NCBI GenBank assembly: GCA_937916185.1
Contig: CALGGD010000182.1
Span: 1 to 5,493, forward strand
DNA: 5,493 bases
Direction of reading: 5' to 3'
Source: an uncultured Oxalobacter sp.
GTDB lineage: Bacteria > Pseudomonadota > Gammaproteobacteria > Burkholderiales > Burkholderiaceae_D
Each line of letters opens with the position of its first letter. Positions within the stretch are counted from its first letter, which is position 1. The notes below the pieces were generated by a model that saw only the letters and a program-made list of their open reading frames with translations, was not told the DNA's origin and searched no databases. The translations under genes and the position numbers were made by a program. Below, piece by piece: positions 1-5,250 of this stretch.

Positions 1-785
1 GAAGAGCAGAGAGACAGGGTGGTATACTGGCCATCAGGACGGAGCATCACATTGGCGCCTTCGCCTCCCCGGTTGATTTTATAGATGATGCCTGTGAATG
101 TCGGCACATACTGGGGATTCTGCTGCTGTTTTGTCAGGATATCCAACCAACGGGCACGTGAGGAGACCACATCGGTATAAGCGTCAGGAATGGCTTTGAT
201 AATCCTGCTGGTATCACCTTCCAGGAGATCGCTGTCCAGCAGGACATCCAGCGCCATTTTCTCAGCGATTTCAGTCTGCCAGGTTTTCTGGGCAAGTTTC
301 ACATCCTGCTGTTGTCCGTCTGGCGTTGCATCAAGCAGTGACTGCAGGGCAGCTTCCATCTGCTTCTCTGCCTGTACAAACTGTTCATTATCCCGCAGCT
401 TTTCAGTCATGAGGGGCAGGTTCAGGCGGTGGTAGTCACCTATGATACCGGGGAGATTCCATGGTGAGGTTTTCGAGGTTTTTACCTTGGCAAGATCCTT
501 GGAGAATTCAACCGCTGTTTCCGGTCCGTTCTTATGGTTGGCGAAACGTTCTTTGTCCTTGCCGACATACTGGGTCAGGACAATTGAAGTAAGGTGGGGC
601 CCTTCAGCAGTGAAACCATCCTGCCCAAAGTCAAAAATCACCTGTGTCCTGCCTTCGTCATTGTCCCGGATGATGATGATATGTCCTGCCTCATTGATGT
701 AGCAGTCATCGGCCATTGCCGGGAAAGCCGTCACGGTTGACAGCAGGGCAGCCATCATGGCAGTGCAAAGGTTTCTGGAAATCAT
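1..785 (-). CDS. Exported protein of unknown function, 3' end beyond left edge
   Basis: An open minus-strand frame runs from an ATG at 785 to the left edge without a stop, giving 261 complete codons; the C-terminus is missing. An in-frame TGA lies three codons before this ATG, so no start further upstream is available. The N-terminus (MISRNLCTAMMAALLSTVTA, then FPAMA-DDC) is a signal peptide with an AMA cleavage site after residue 25, so the product should be periplasmic or secreted. Residues about 140-217 are helical and include KLAQKTWQTEIAEK (163-176) and YTDVVSSRARWLDIL (203-217). This loosely recalls the LprI-type (DUF1311) pattern of an A-Q-x-x-W helix, but the match is weak and I would not name it on that basis. 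Residues 229-260 look like beta structure with a Gly-rich turn. It follows the 199-residue exported protein on the same strand after 65 bases with no visible terminator, so the two may be co-transcribed. The ribosome-binding site is poor. That the gene is real is well supported; its function is unknown. Confidence 0.8.
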   Translation of the reverse strand, partial: MISRNLCTAMMAALLSTVTAFPAMADDCYINEAGHIIIIRDNDEGRTQVIFDFGQDGFTAEGPHLTSIVLTQYVGKDKERFANHKNGPETAVEFSKDLAKVKTSKTSPWNLPGIIGDYHRLNLPLMTEKLRDNEQFVQAEKQMEAALQSLLDATPDGQQQDVKLAQKTWQTEIAEKMALDVLLDSDLLEGDTSRIIKAIPDAYTDVVSSRARWLDILTKQQQNPQYVPTFTGIIYKINRGGEGANVMLRPDGQYTTLSLCS

Positions 786-850
786 CTCAAATCAGCCTGT
801 CGATTGTCCTGATGGTGAGATATTACCCTGTTTTCCCATGCAGGATGCTG

Positions 851-1450
851 TCAATTGGCAGAAGAGTGGATATGGATTATTGCCCAGGTTTTTTTCCTGT
901 TCCAGAGATGCGGTCTTGCCAGTGCCTTGAATTTCCCTACGGCTGCTTGGCTGTTGCCCGGTTTATAGAGATAGCCTGACATGGTGACATTGCCATCCTC
1001 AGACTGCCTGGCTTGGGTTACCCGGGCATAAAGGGAGGGGCCTGTCTTGTCTATGAGACTGAAATGGTAGCGTCTGCCATCAAAATGATAGGGATATCCA
1101 GCCTGTTCCACTTCCGGAAAACGTTTCAGGTCATAGTCGAAATAACGTTTCAGCGTCCGCTGGATATACGAAGCATCGACCGTCATATCTCCCCATTGGC
1201 ATTGATGACACTGTCTGACGGCACTTCTGTTATTGAGGTAGTTATGCCAGATGCCGAATTCGACCATGATGCCGGGATTTTTTGCATTGATGATGTCTGT
1301 CCGCTCAAAATCAGTATGTCCCAGTTCTGTGAAATTCGACAGGAAAACGCTCATATCTTTCATCTGGGATGCGGTGAAACCAGCAGCATGGACAGTATGC
1401 GCAGATAAAAGCATCAGGAATGACAGGATCAGGACAAATATTCTTTTCAT
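851..1450 (-). CDS. Small exported protein of unknown function (199 aa)
   Basis: Start chosen at the ATG at 1450 (MKRIFVLILSF), because an AAAGG ribosome-binding site lies about 7 bases upstream. The longer frame from 1465 (MKGRP...) would place that site inside the gene and extend the signal peptide unnaturally. Residues 1-22 form a signal peptide (K2-R3, hydrophobic 4-16, cleavage after VHA). The mature part, about 177 residues, has a CHQC pair (CxxC) in its middle, followed by an aromatic-rich segment with TLKRYFDYDL and YPYHFDGRRYHFSLID. The latter looks like beta strands. The C-terminus is basic (HLWNRKKTW). CxxC could be a disulfide or metal site, but the pattern lacks a thioredoxin fold context, so redox activity is not claimed. 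I do not recognise the family. It is the first gene of a possible two-gene minus-strand unit and is divergent from the porin gene. Confidence 0.8.
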   Translation of the reverse strand: MKRIFVLILSFLMLLSAHTVHAAGFTASQMKDMSVFLSNFTELGHTDFERTDIINAKNPGIMVEFGIWHNYLNNRSAVRQCHQCQWGDMTVDASYIQRTLKRYFDYDLKRFPEVEQAGYPYHFDGRRYHFSLIDKTGPSLYARVTQARQSEDGNVTMSGYLYKPGNSQAAVGKFKALARPHLWNRKKTWAIIHIHSSAN

Positions 1451-1510
1451 CGGTCTGCCTTTCATTGCATTGGTGGTGGAATCCTTTTTCCCGGATAAGT
1501 GGATAGGGAC

Positions 1511-1539
1511 AGTATAGCCTTTGCCACAGACAGATGCAC
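1511..1539 (-). promoter_or_regulatory. Weak candidate promoter for the 851-1450 gene
   Basis: Read on the minus strand, TATACT (plus positions 1511-1516) matches the sigma70 -10 consensus at 5 of 6 bases. It would start transcription about 55 bases before the ATG at 1450. Only a poor -35 (GTGCAT, 1534-1539) lies at 17-base spacing, so this is a suggestion based mainly on the -10 box. Confidence 0.25.
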
Positions 1540-1745
1540 CGGTTTATAAAGCCAGGAAATGGCAGCAGAAATATGCGGATATTCAAAGACATAATGGGTT
1601 TGATCATGTATTTTTCCAGGAAATCCCCATCGAACTGTCGTGATGATGCAACGGAATGGCTGGCATATGCACAGCTGATGCAATTGTAGGCAAGGATACA
1701 CCTTGGTTTAAGGTGGGTTACAGATAAAATGGCGGAACAATAGAA

Positions 1746-1769
1746 CTGTATAGGATATATTCTGTATCC
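1746..1769 (+). promoter_or_regulatory. Candidate promoter/operator of the porin gene
   Basis: This AT-rich segment contains TATATT (1756-1761), a 5-of-6 match to the -10 box, about 80 bases before the porin ATG. The same stretch holds an inverted repeat, GGATA (1753-1757) with TATCC (1765-1769), and a direct repeat CTGTAT at 1746 and 1762, exactly 16 bases apart. This arrangement could bind a regulator over the -10 region. No good -35 is present at 17 bases (CGGAAC). A second option, TTGGTT (1703-1708) plus TAAAAT (1725-1730), is about as weak. Confidence 0.3.
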
Positions 1770-1840
1770 CGTTCAGGATGGTGCAGGGAAAGGTGCCGCC
1801 GGTCTGATATCAAGGAAATCCCGGTAAAAGGAAAAGGATA

Positions 1841-3004
1841 ATGAAAAAATCATTGATGGCATGTGCTTTGACAGGCATCGTTGCTGGGACTGCCTGTGCG
1901 CAGGGCAATGTCGCCATTTACGGTATTGTTGATACCGGTATCGCAAAATCCACAGGGTCTGATGTCCGCATCGGCAGCAATGTGGACAGCCGTATCGGTT
2001 TCCGGGGAACCGAAGACCTGGGGGATGGCCTGAAAGCGGAATTCAATCTGGAACGCTGTGTGAATATCAATGACGGTACACGCGGTGCACGGCATCCCAA
2101 TTATCAGGACCAGACAATGCAGATGAATGAGGTGCTGAAGACCGGCAACAAGAATCTTGTCTGGCAGCCGCCTGAATGGCAGAGTGTCGCCAATATCGGT
2201 TTCCGCAGTGAGACCTTTGGTGCAGTCCATATCGGCAGGGTTGTCAACTATGCGATTGAAAACTACCGTTCCCTTGATCCGTTCCACCAGAACGGGGTCA
2301 GTGCCGGGCTCTATACATTGGTTGATTCTGAAGTCAATGCGAACACTCTCCGTTATGACAGTCCAAACTGGAACGGGTTCAGTTTCGGGCTGGCATATAC
2401 CATTGGGGAAAATACCAATCCAAGGTCCCGCAGTCTTGGTGGTGCTTATCTGAACCAGCATCATATCGACAATGATGGTTGGCTGGTTGGTGGCAGATAC
2501 AGCAATGGCAGTCTGGACCTGCTGGCGAATTATGAAAAAATCGTTGATTCCAATGATTCCTATAAATGGAACATGGGTGCGGCATACACTTTCTCTGACG
2601 CGGGTTGGGGAAGCCTGAAAGTCTCTGCTGGTTATGAATCAGTCTCCATCCAGGCATTCAATGGACTTGGGACTGATGCCGCAGTCGATATCTTCAATGG
2701 CCTGGACCATTCCATCAATGAGAAGAATGCGATTGTCGGCCTGCAGTACCGGTATGGCCCACATACTGTCAATGCTTCTTACAATCATGGCAAGATTGAA
2801 TATGGCAAAGACAGCAAGGCCAACAAATATGCACTGGGCTATACCTACAGCCTGTCCAAGCGTACATCTCTGTATGCCAATGCCTCTTATCTGGATGCGG
2901 ATGATGCGATGGCTTCCATTGCCTACAATACTTATTATCCTGACCTTCGGACAGGGCATGATACGGTCGTCAGCTATCAGGTCGGAATCACCCATAAGTT
3001 CTGA
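1841..3004 (+). CDS. Outer-membrane porin, Burkholderiales general porin family
   Basis: A 387-residue protein of the Gram-negative porin family (Porin_4/OmpC-like), whose members form trimeric 16-stranded barrels that let small solutes cross the outer membrane. Start at 1841, with AAAAGGA at 1832-1838 as ribosome-binding site. Residues 1-20 are the signal peptide (MKK..., cleavage after ACA). The mature protein opens with QGNVAIYGIVDTGIAK, the usual first strand. Residues 50-71 (SRIGFRGTEDLGDGLKAEFNLE) form the family's most conserved hairpin, and FRSETFGAVHIGR is the strand before the constriction loop. NWNGFSFGLAYT corresponds to the strand with the PEFGG-type motif. The last strand ends in THKF with a terminal Phe, the signal recognised by the BAM complex. 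Length is typical. Oddities: the stretch of about 45 residues after Asn75 lacks the usual FNRQAYVGL sequence, and the mature protein has one Cys (C73), rare in porins. Solute preference cannot be read from the sequence. Monocistronic, ended by the hairpin at 3012-3057. Confidence 0.95.
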   Translation: MKKSLMACALTGIVAGTACAQGNVAIYGIVDTGIAKSTGSDVRIGSNVDSRIGFRGTEDLGDGLKAEFNLERCVNINDGTRGARHPNYQDQTMQMNEVLKTGNKNLVWQPPEWQSVANIGFRSETFGAVHIGRVVNYAIENYRSLDPFHQNGVSAGLYTLVDSEVNANTLRYDSPNWNGFSFGLAYTIGENTNPRSRSLGGAYLNQHHIDNDGWLVGGRYSNGSLDLLANYEKIVDSNDSYKWNMGAAYTFSDAGWGSLKVSAGYESVSIQAFNGLGTDAAVDIFNGLDHSINEKNAIVGLQYRYGPHTVNASYNHGKIEYGKDSKANKYALGYTYSLSKRTSLYANASYLDADDAMASIAYNTYYPDLRTGHDTVVSYQVGITHKF

Positions 3005-3011
3005 TAATCAG

Positions 3012-3057
3012 AACCGTCCGGAAAAAGACAGTCCATGCTGTCTTTTTCCTTGCGGTT
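3012..3057 (+). terminator. Strong hairpin terminator after the porin gene
   Basis: A perfect 12-base-pair stem, GGAAAAAGACAG (3020-3031) with CTGTCTTTTTCC (3038-3049), closes a 6-base loop. It is extended outward by AACCG (3012-3016) with CGGTT (3053-3057) across a symmetrical 3x3 internal loop. It begins 8 bases after the porin stop codon. The T-tract lies inside the 3' arm, facing an A-tract in the 5' arm, rather than after the stem. Its position and stability make it the likely end of the porin transcript. Confidence 0.8.
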
Positions 3058-3077
3058 TCCGGATGTCAGGTTATACT
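3050..3077 (+). promoter_or_regulatory. Candidate sigma70-type promoter of dps
   Basis: TTGCGG (3050-3055) and TATACT (3072-3077) are separated by 16 bases; the -10 matches at 5 of 6 positions and the -35 at its first three. The -35 overlaps the outer 3' arm of the porin terminator. A start near 3084 would give dps a leader of about 100 bases carrying the hairpin at 3080-3106. No OxyR or other operator could be assigned by eye. Confidence 0.4.
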
Positions 3078-3079
3078 GC

Positions 3080-3106
3080 TGATAACGCTCCATCAGGAGC
3101 GCATCA
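3080..3106 (+). promoter_or_regulatory. Inverted repeat at the start of the dps leader
   Basis: CGCTCC (3086-3091) and GGAGCG (3096-3101) form a 6-base-pair GC-rich stem around the loop ATCA. Outer arms TGAT (3080-3083) and ATCA (3103-3106) can pair across a small asymmetric internal loop. It sits just downstream of the candidate -10 box, so it could be a 5' stabilising hairpin in the mRNA or an operator. It has no T-tract, so it is not a rho-independent terminator. Confidence 0.4.
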
Positions 3107-3172
3107 ATAAAGGCTGTCCCGCTGTCCAGCCTGATGGCTGTGCAGGAAGGAAGCCTTGTATCACATCATCAT

Positions 3173-3177
3173 GGAGG
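3173..3177 (+). promoter_or_regulatory. Ribosome-binding site that fixes the dps start
   Basis: GGAGG, a full Shine-Dalgarno core, lies 7 bases before the ATG at 3185. The frame is open upstream to an ATG at 3134, but that start has no such site and would add 17 residues (MAVQEGSLVSHHHGGNL) unlike a Dps N-terminus. Confidence 0.8.
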
Positions 3178-3184
3178 CAACCTA

Positions 3185-3673
3185 ATGAAAATCCCTGCTG
3201 TTGATATCGGTATCAAAGACAAAGACCGTAAGGCGATTGCCGATGGTCTTTCCAAATTCCTGGCAGACAGTTTCTGTCTGTATGTCAAGACCCATAATTA
3301 CCATTGGAATGTCAAGGGACCGATGTTCCAGACCCTGCACACGATGTTCATGGATCAGTACACAGAGCTTTGGAATGCATTGGATGAGATTGCAGAACGT
3401 ATCCGTTCCCTTGGCTATCCGGCACCGGGTACCATGAAAGAGTTTACGGCGTTGTCTGATGTCAAGGAAGTTGCGGGTGTGCCCACTGCTGAGGAGATGA
3501 TTGTGGATGTCATTACCGCTTCCCAGATTGTGACCAAATCTGCCCGCAAGGTATTGGCGCTGGCGGACAAGGCCAACGACCAGCCGACAGCTGACCTGAT
3601 GACCCAGCGTCTCCAGGTCCATGAAAAGAGTGCCTGGATGCTGCGCAGCCTGCTGGAAAGACAGGCAGGCTAA
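3185..3673 (+). CDS. dps: Dps family ferritin-like DNA-protection protein
   Basis: A 162-residue Dps. Family members form cytoplasmic 12-subunit cages that oxidise Fe(II), usually with hydrogen peroxide, store the ferric core and protect DNA during oxidative stress and starvation. Start at 3185 from GGAGG at 3173-3177. Residues 37-45 (HNYHWNVKG) and 46-77 (PMFQTLH...DEIAERIRSLG) contain the inter-subunit ferroxidase signature: H40, H52, D67 and E71 align with four of the five classical ligands. The fifth position (Asp47 in Listeria innocua Dps, Asp67 in E. coli) is Met56 here, with Asp57 next to it. The N-terminal tail is short (MKIPAVDIGIKDKDRK) with few lysines, unlike the E. coli DNA-binding tail, so DNA binding is uncertain. 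The C-terminal helix EKSAWMLRSLLE is typical. It is transcribed alone, between the porin terminator and its own terminator. Confidence 0.95.
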   Translation: MKIPAVDIGIKDKDRKAIADGLSKFLADSFCLYVKTHNYHWNVKGPMFQTLHTMFMDQYTELWNALDEIAERIRSLGYPAPGTMKEFTALSDVKEVAGVPTAEEMIVDVITASQIVTKSARKVLALADKANDQPTADLMTQRLQVHEKSAWMLRSLLERQAG

Positions 3674-3706
3674 CCTGTAATCATGGATGCCAGTGAACTG
3701 GTATGG

Positions 3707-3739
3707 TCCCCGATGCCAGGCATGGTATCGGGGATTTTT
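3707..3739 (+). terminator. Rho-independent terminator of dps
   Basis: TCCCCGAT (3707-3714) pairs with ATCGGGGA (3727-3734). Three further pairs inside (3715-3717 with 3724-3726, one of them G-U) give an 11-base-pair stem with a 6-base loop, followed by TTTTTG. It begins 34 bases after the dps stop. It is a textbook terminator and isolates the next gene from dps transcription. Confidence 0.9.
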
Positions 3740-3756
3740 GTTTCTCTGTTATAGTC

Positions 3757-3778
3757 AGCCTATTGGAACCTATAGGCT
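3757..3778 (+). promoter_or_regulatory. Imperfect palindrome upstream of the beta-helix gene, candidate operator
   Basis: AGCCTAT (3757-3763) and ATAGGCT (3772-3778) are perfect inverted arms. The 8 bases between them, TGGAACCT, carry a further symmetric GG/CC. So 18 of 22 positions are symmetric. It lies immediately after TATAGT (3750-3755), a 5-of-6 match to the -10 box that has no recognisable -35, and 25 bases before the ATG at 3804. A repressor bound here would cover the transcription start. Alternatively it forms a hairpin at the 5' end of the mRNA. Its regulator is unknown. Confidence 0.45.
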
Positions 3779-3803
3779 GTTGTACAGATAGACAGGAAAA
3801 GAT

Positions 3804-4904
3804 ATGAATGGCAAATATGAACTGATGATGGACGATACCATCCAGGTGCAGGAAGGGTCACAGACCAGGACACTTTTCCGCATCCGGGCACTGGTGGATA
3901 TCGGTGATGAGGTCATGGCGGATGACCTTGGTGGTTATGTCGAAGGGGAATGGAACCTTGCTGCTGAGGGCTTGGCATGGGTGGCGGATGATGCCAGGGT
4001 TTATGGTCAGGCACAGGTGTTTGGAGAAGCGCTGGTGGCTGACCGTGCCAAGGTTCATGGCGATGCTGTTGTGGCGGTGAGGGCATGGATCCATGATGAG
4101 GCTGAGGTTTTTGGTTCTGCCAGGATTTCTGGTGAAGGAATGGTTTCAGGCAATGCCCGGGTCTATGGTTCTGCGGAAGTATCTATGCGGGCGGCTATCG
4201 GAGGCAATGCCGAAGTATTTGATAATGCAGTGGTTTTTGGAACCGCTGAGATTGGTGGCAATGCCCGCGTTTATGGTCATGCGCAGGTTCATCAGGAATC
4301 TTCCGTCATTGGCAACGGCCATGTCTATGGTAGTACCGAACTATGGGCAGGGCATGTCAGTGGTTTTGGCAGGATTTATGGCTCTGCAGTCTTGGTGGGT
4401 GGTTCCATATCCGGCAGTGCAACGGTCTATGGCAATGCCCGTATCCAGCATGCAGCCGTTTCTGAGGGGGCGGCTGTTTATGACAGCGCCAAAGTCTCTG
4501 CGCAGGCGGTGGTTTCAGGCAGTGCACGGGTATTTGGTGATGCTGAAGTATCTGATGGGGCAGAGATTGCTGGGTTTGCCCGTGTCTTCGACTGTGCTGA
4601 GGTCAGTGGAGCAAGCCGTGTGCTTGACAGGGCATGGGTATATGGCAGTGCCTCAGTGCGCGATGGGTCTTCTGTGCAGGGCATTGCCAAGGTTTATGAC
4701 CATGCCCAGGTGATTGGGGCATCGACTGTCAACAACGATGCAGAGATTTATGGAAAAGCCATCGTTTCCGGTGGATCCATCATCATGGATAATCCACGGA
4801 TTTTTGGAAATGCCGTGGTTACGGATGGCGCAAGGATTGATGGGGATGCATTGATTGCCGGTGATGAGCATGTTTCAGGCAAAACCAGCCATTCCCCATA
4901 TTGA
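3804..4904 (+). CDS. YdcK-like parallel beta-helix (hexapeptide-repeat) protein
   Basis: A 366-residue protein; start at 3804 from AGGAAAAG at 3794-3801. Residues 1-61 form a small N-terminal domain with LFRIRAL (24-30) and GGYVEGEWNL (43-52). This 'RIRAL ... GG[WY]V...NLS' block typifies a family that includes E. coli YdcK and many phage and prophage proteins, as I recall it. Residues 62-346 consist of 16 back-to-back coils of 17 or 18 residues, each made of hexads of the form A-x-[VI]-x-[GD]-x, as in left-handed beta-helices. The tail (347-366) ends with GDEHVSGKTSHSPY. There is no signal peptide or membrane segment, so it is probably cytoplasmic. Some family members are annotated as putative acyltransferases because of the fold, but I see no catalytic His or substrate loop to support that. 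It is transcribed alone, between the dps terminator and a convergent hairpin. Function unknown; fold assignment is fairly secure. Confidence 0.85.
   Translation: MNGKYELMMDDTIQVQEGSQTRTLFRIRALVDIGDEVMADDLGGYVEGEWNLAAEGLAWVADDARVYGQAQVFGEALVADRAKVHGDAVVAVRAWIHDEAEVFGSARISGEGMVSGNARVYGSAEVSMRAAIGGNAEVFDNAVVFGTAEIGGNARVYGHAQVHQESSVIGNGHVYGSTELWAGHVSGFGRIYGSAVLVGGSISGSATVYGNARIQHAAVSEGAAVYDSAKVSAQAVVSGSARVFGDAEVSDGAEIAGFARVFDCAEVSGASRVLDRAWVYGSASVRDGSSVQGIAKVYDHAQVIGASTVNNDAEIYGKAIVSGGSIIMDNPRIFGNAVVTDGARIDGDALIAGDEHVSGKTSHSPY
3987..4841 (+). repeat. Sixteen-coil protein repeat with 54-bp DNA periodicity
   Basis: Coils start at residues 62, 80, 98, 116, 134, 152, 170, 187, 204, 222, 239, 257, 275, 293, 311 and 329. 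Thirteen have 18 residues and three (170, 187, 222) have 17. The periodicity is still visible in the DNA: GGCAATGCC at 4149, 4203 and 4257 and the related GGCAACGGC at 4311 are exactly 54 bases apart. This points to growth by duplication of whole coils. The conserved aromatic residue after [VI] near the start of each coil is Tyr or Phe in 15 of 16 (His in coil 2). Confidence 0.8.
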
Positions 4905-4995
4905 AAACCGACGATAAAGCCTTCGGATTGGCGAACGGGTCAAAGCCGTCTTATGAATGCAGGGGCAATCCATATCGGTCCTTAATGGCAGGCAG

Positions 4996-5019
4996 GGAAG
5001 CAGGGATGCCCCTGCTTCC
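4996..5019. terminator. Hairpin between convergent genes, no U-tract
   Basis: GGAAGCAGGG (4996-5005) and CCCTGCTTCC (5010-5019) form a perfect 10-base-pair stem with a 4-base loop. It lies 91 bases after the beta-helix stop codon and 12 bases after the lipoprotein stop codon on the other strand. Neither strand has a T-run after it. It may protect 3' ends or contribute to bidirectional termination, but it is not a standard intrinsic terminator. The rest of 4905-5031 shows nothing else. Confidence 0.4.
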
Positions 5020-5031
5020 ATTGAGGGCTGA

Positions 5032-5232
5032 TTACCGGTTGCCGGAACCGCTATGGCCGTTCCGTTGCTGGGAAGACCGGTTTCCGTCATACCGGCCATT
5101 GCTCTGCGAACCAGACCTGTCACTGTCACGGCGGTAATCAGGACGGTCATGGTCGGGACGGTGATGATGCCGGCATCCTGCCATTGAGACAATCCCCAAT
5201 GCCAGCAATCCTAATGCAATGTATTTTTTCAT
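5032..5232 (-). CDS. Small His/Arg-rich lipoprotein
   Basis: A 66-residue protein whose chosen start, ATG at 5232 (MKKYIALGLLALGIVSMAGC), follows GGGGA by 8 bases. ATGs at 5250 and 5247 would add MMGNNA and also cannot be excluded. The N-terminus is a lipoprotein signal peptide with lipobox MAGC; Cys20 would be lipidated, leaving a 47-residue mature chain. That chain begins CRHHHRPDHDRPDYRRD and goes on as a Ser/Asn/Gly/Arg-rich, probably disordered tail with no fold. The HHH-PDHD cluster could bind a metal, which is inference. Residue +2 is Arg, so there is no Asp inner-membrane retention signal, and the outer membrane is the likely place. It lies 18 bases after the stop of the repeat protein and probably shares its transcript. 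Composition resembles that neighbour's (R, D, G, N, S), suggesting related roles. Family not recognised. Confidence 0.75.
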   Translation of the reverse strand: MKKYIALGLLALGIVSMAGCRHHHRPDHDRPDYRRDSDRSGSQSNGRYDGNRSSQQRNGHSGSGNR

Positions 5233-5250
5233 GGCGTTGTTCCCCATCAT

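Larger units (their letters stand above)
1451..1840. other. Divergent intergenic region without a convincing gene
   Basis: About 390 bases between the minus-strand exported-protein gene and the porin gene. Open frames that cross it on the minus strand lack ribosome-binding sites, overlap each other in different frames and give Cys/Pro/His-rich translations without recognisable features, so I see no gene here. It must hold the promoters of both flanking genes. It also has a few short imperfect repeats: a 9-base direct repeat CCAGGAAAT at 1552 and 1617, TGATGCAA at 1644 and 1676, and the small palindrome GCATATGC at 1663-1670. None of these is longer than chance would allow. Confidence 0.6.

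Noticed and set aside
190..979. Three successive plus-strand open frames
   Set aside because: They lie opposite the minus-strand exported-protein genes, which have signal peptides and plausible protein composition. The plus-strand translations are Ser/Cys-rich and have no ribosome-binding sites.
1013..1517. Plus-strand open frames opposite the 199-residue exported protein
   Set aside because: They are shadows of a better supported minus-strand gene, with no start signal or recognisable feature.
1552..1625. 9-base direct repeat CCAGGAAAT, considered as target-site duplication
   Set aside because: The 56 bases between the copies have no inverted ends or coding content, and 9-base repeats occur by chance at this scale.
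1311..1701. Minus-strand open frames reaching into the divergent intergenic region
   Set aside because: One overlaps the start of the 851-1450 gene in another frame. Both are rich in Cys, His and Pro with no ribosome-binding site or family feature.
1850..2464. 204-codon minus-strand frame opposite the porin
   Set aside because: The porin on the plus strand is certain, and long antisense frames arise from its codon bias.
3134..3184. 17-residue N-terminal extension of Dps containing HHH
   Set aside because: The strong GGAGG just before the ATG at 3185 and the normal Dps length favour the shorter protein.
4093..4713. 206-codon plus-strand frame within the beta-helix gene
   Set aside because: It is a frame-shifted reading of the 18-residue repeats. 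Its length reflects the repetitive DNA, and the translation is Met-rich and without sense.
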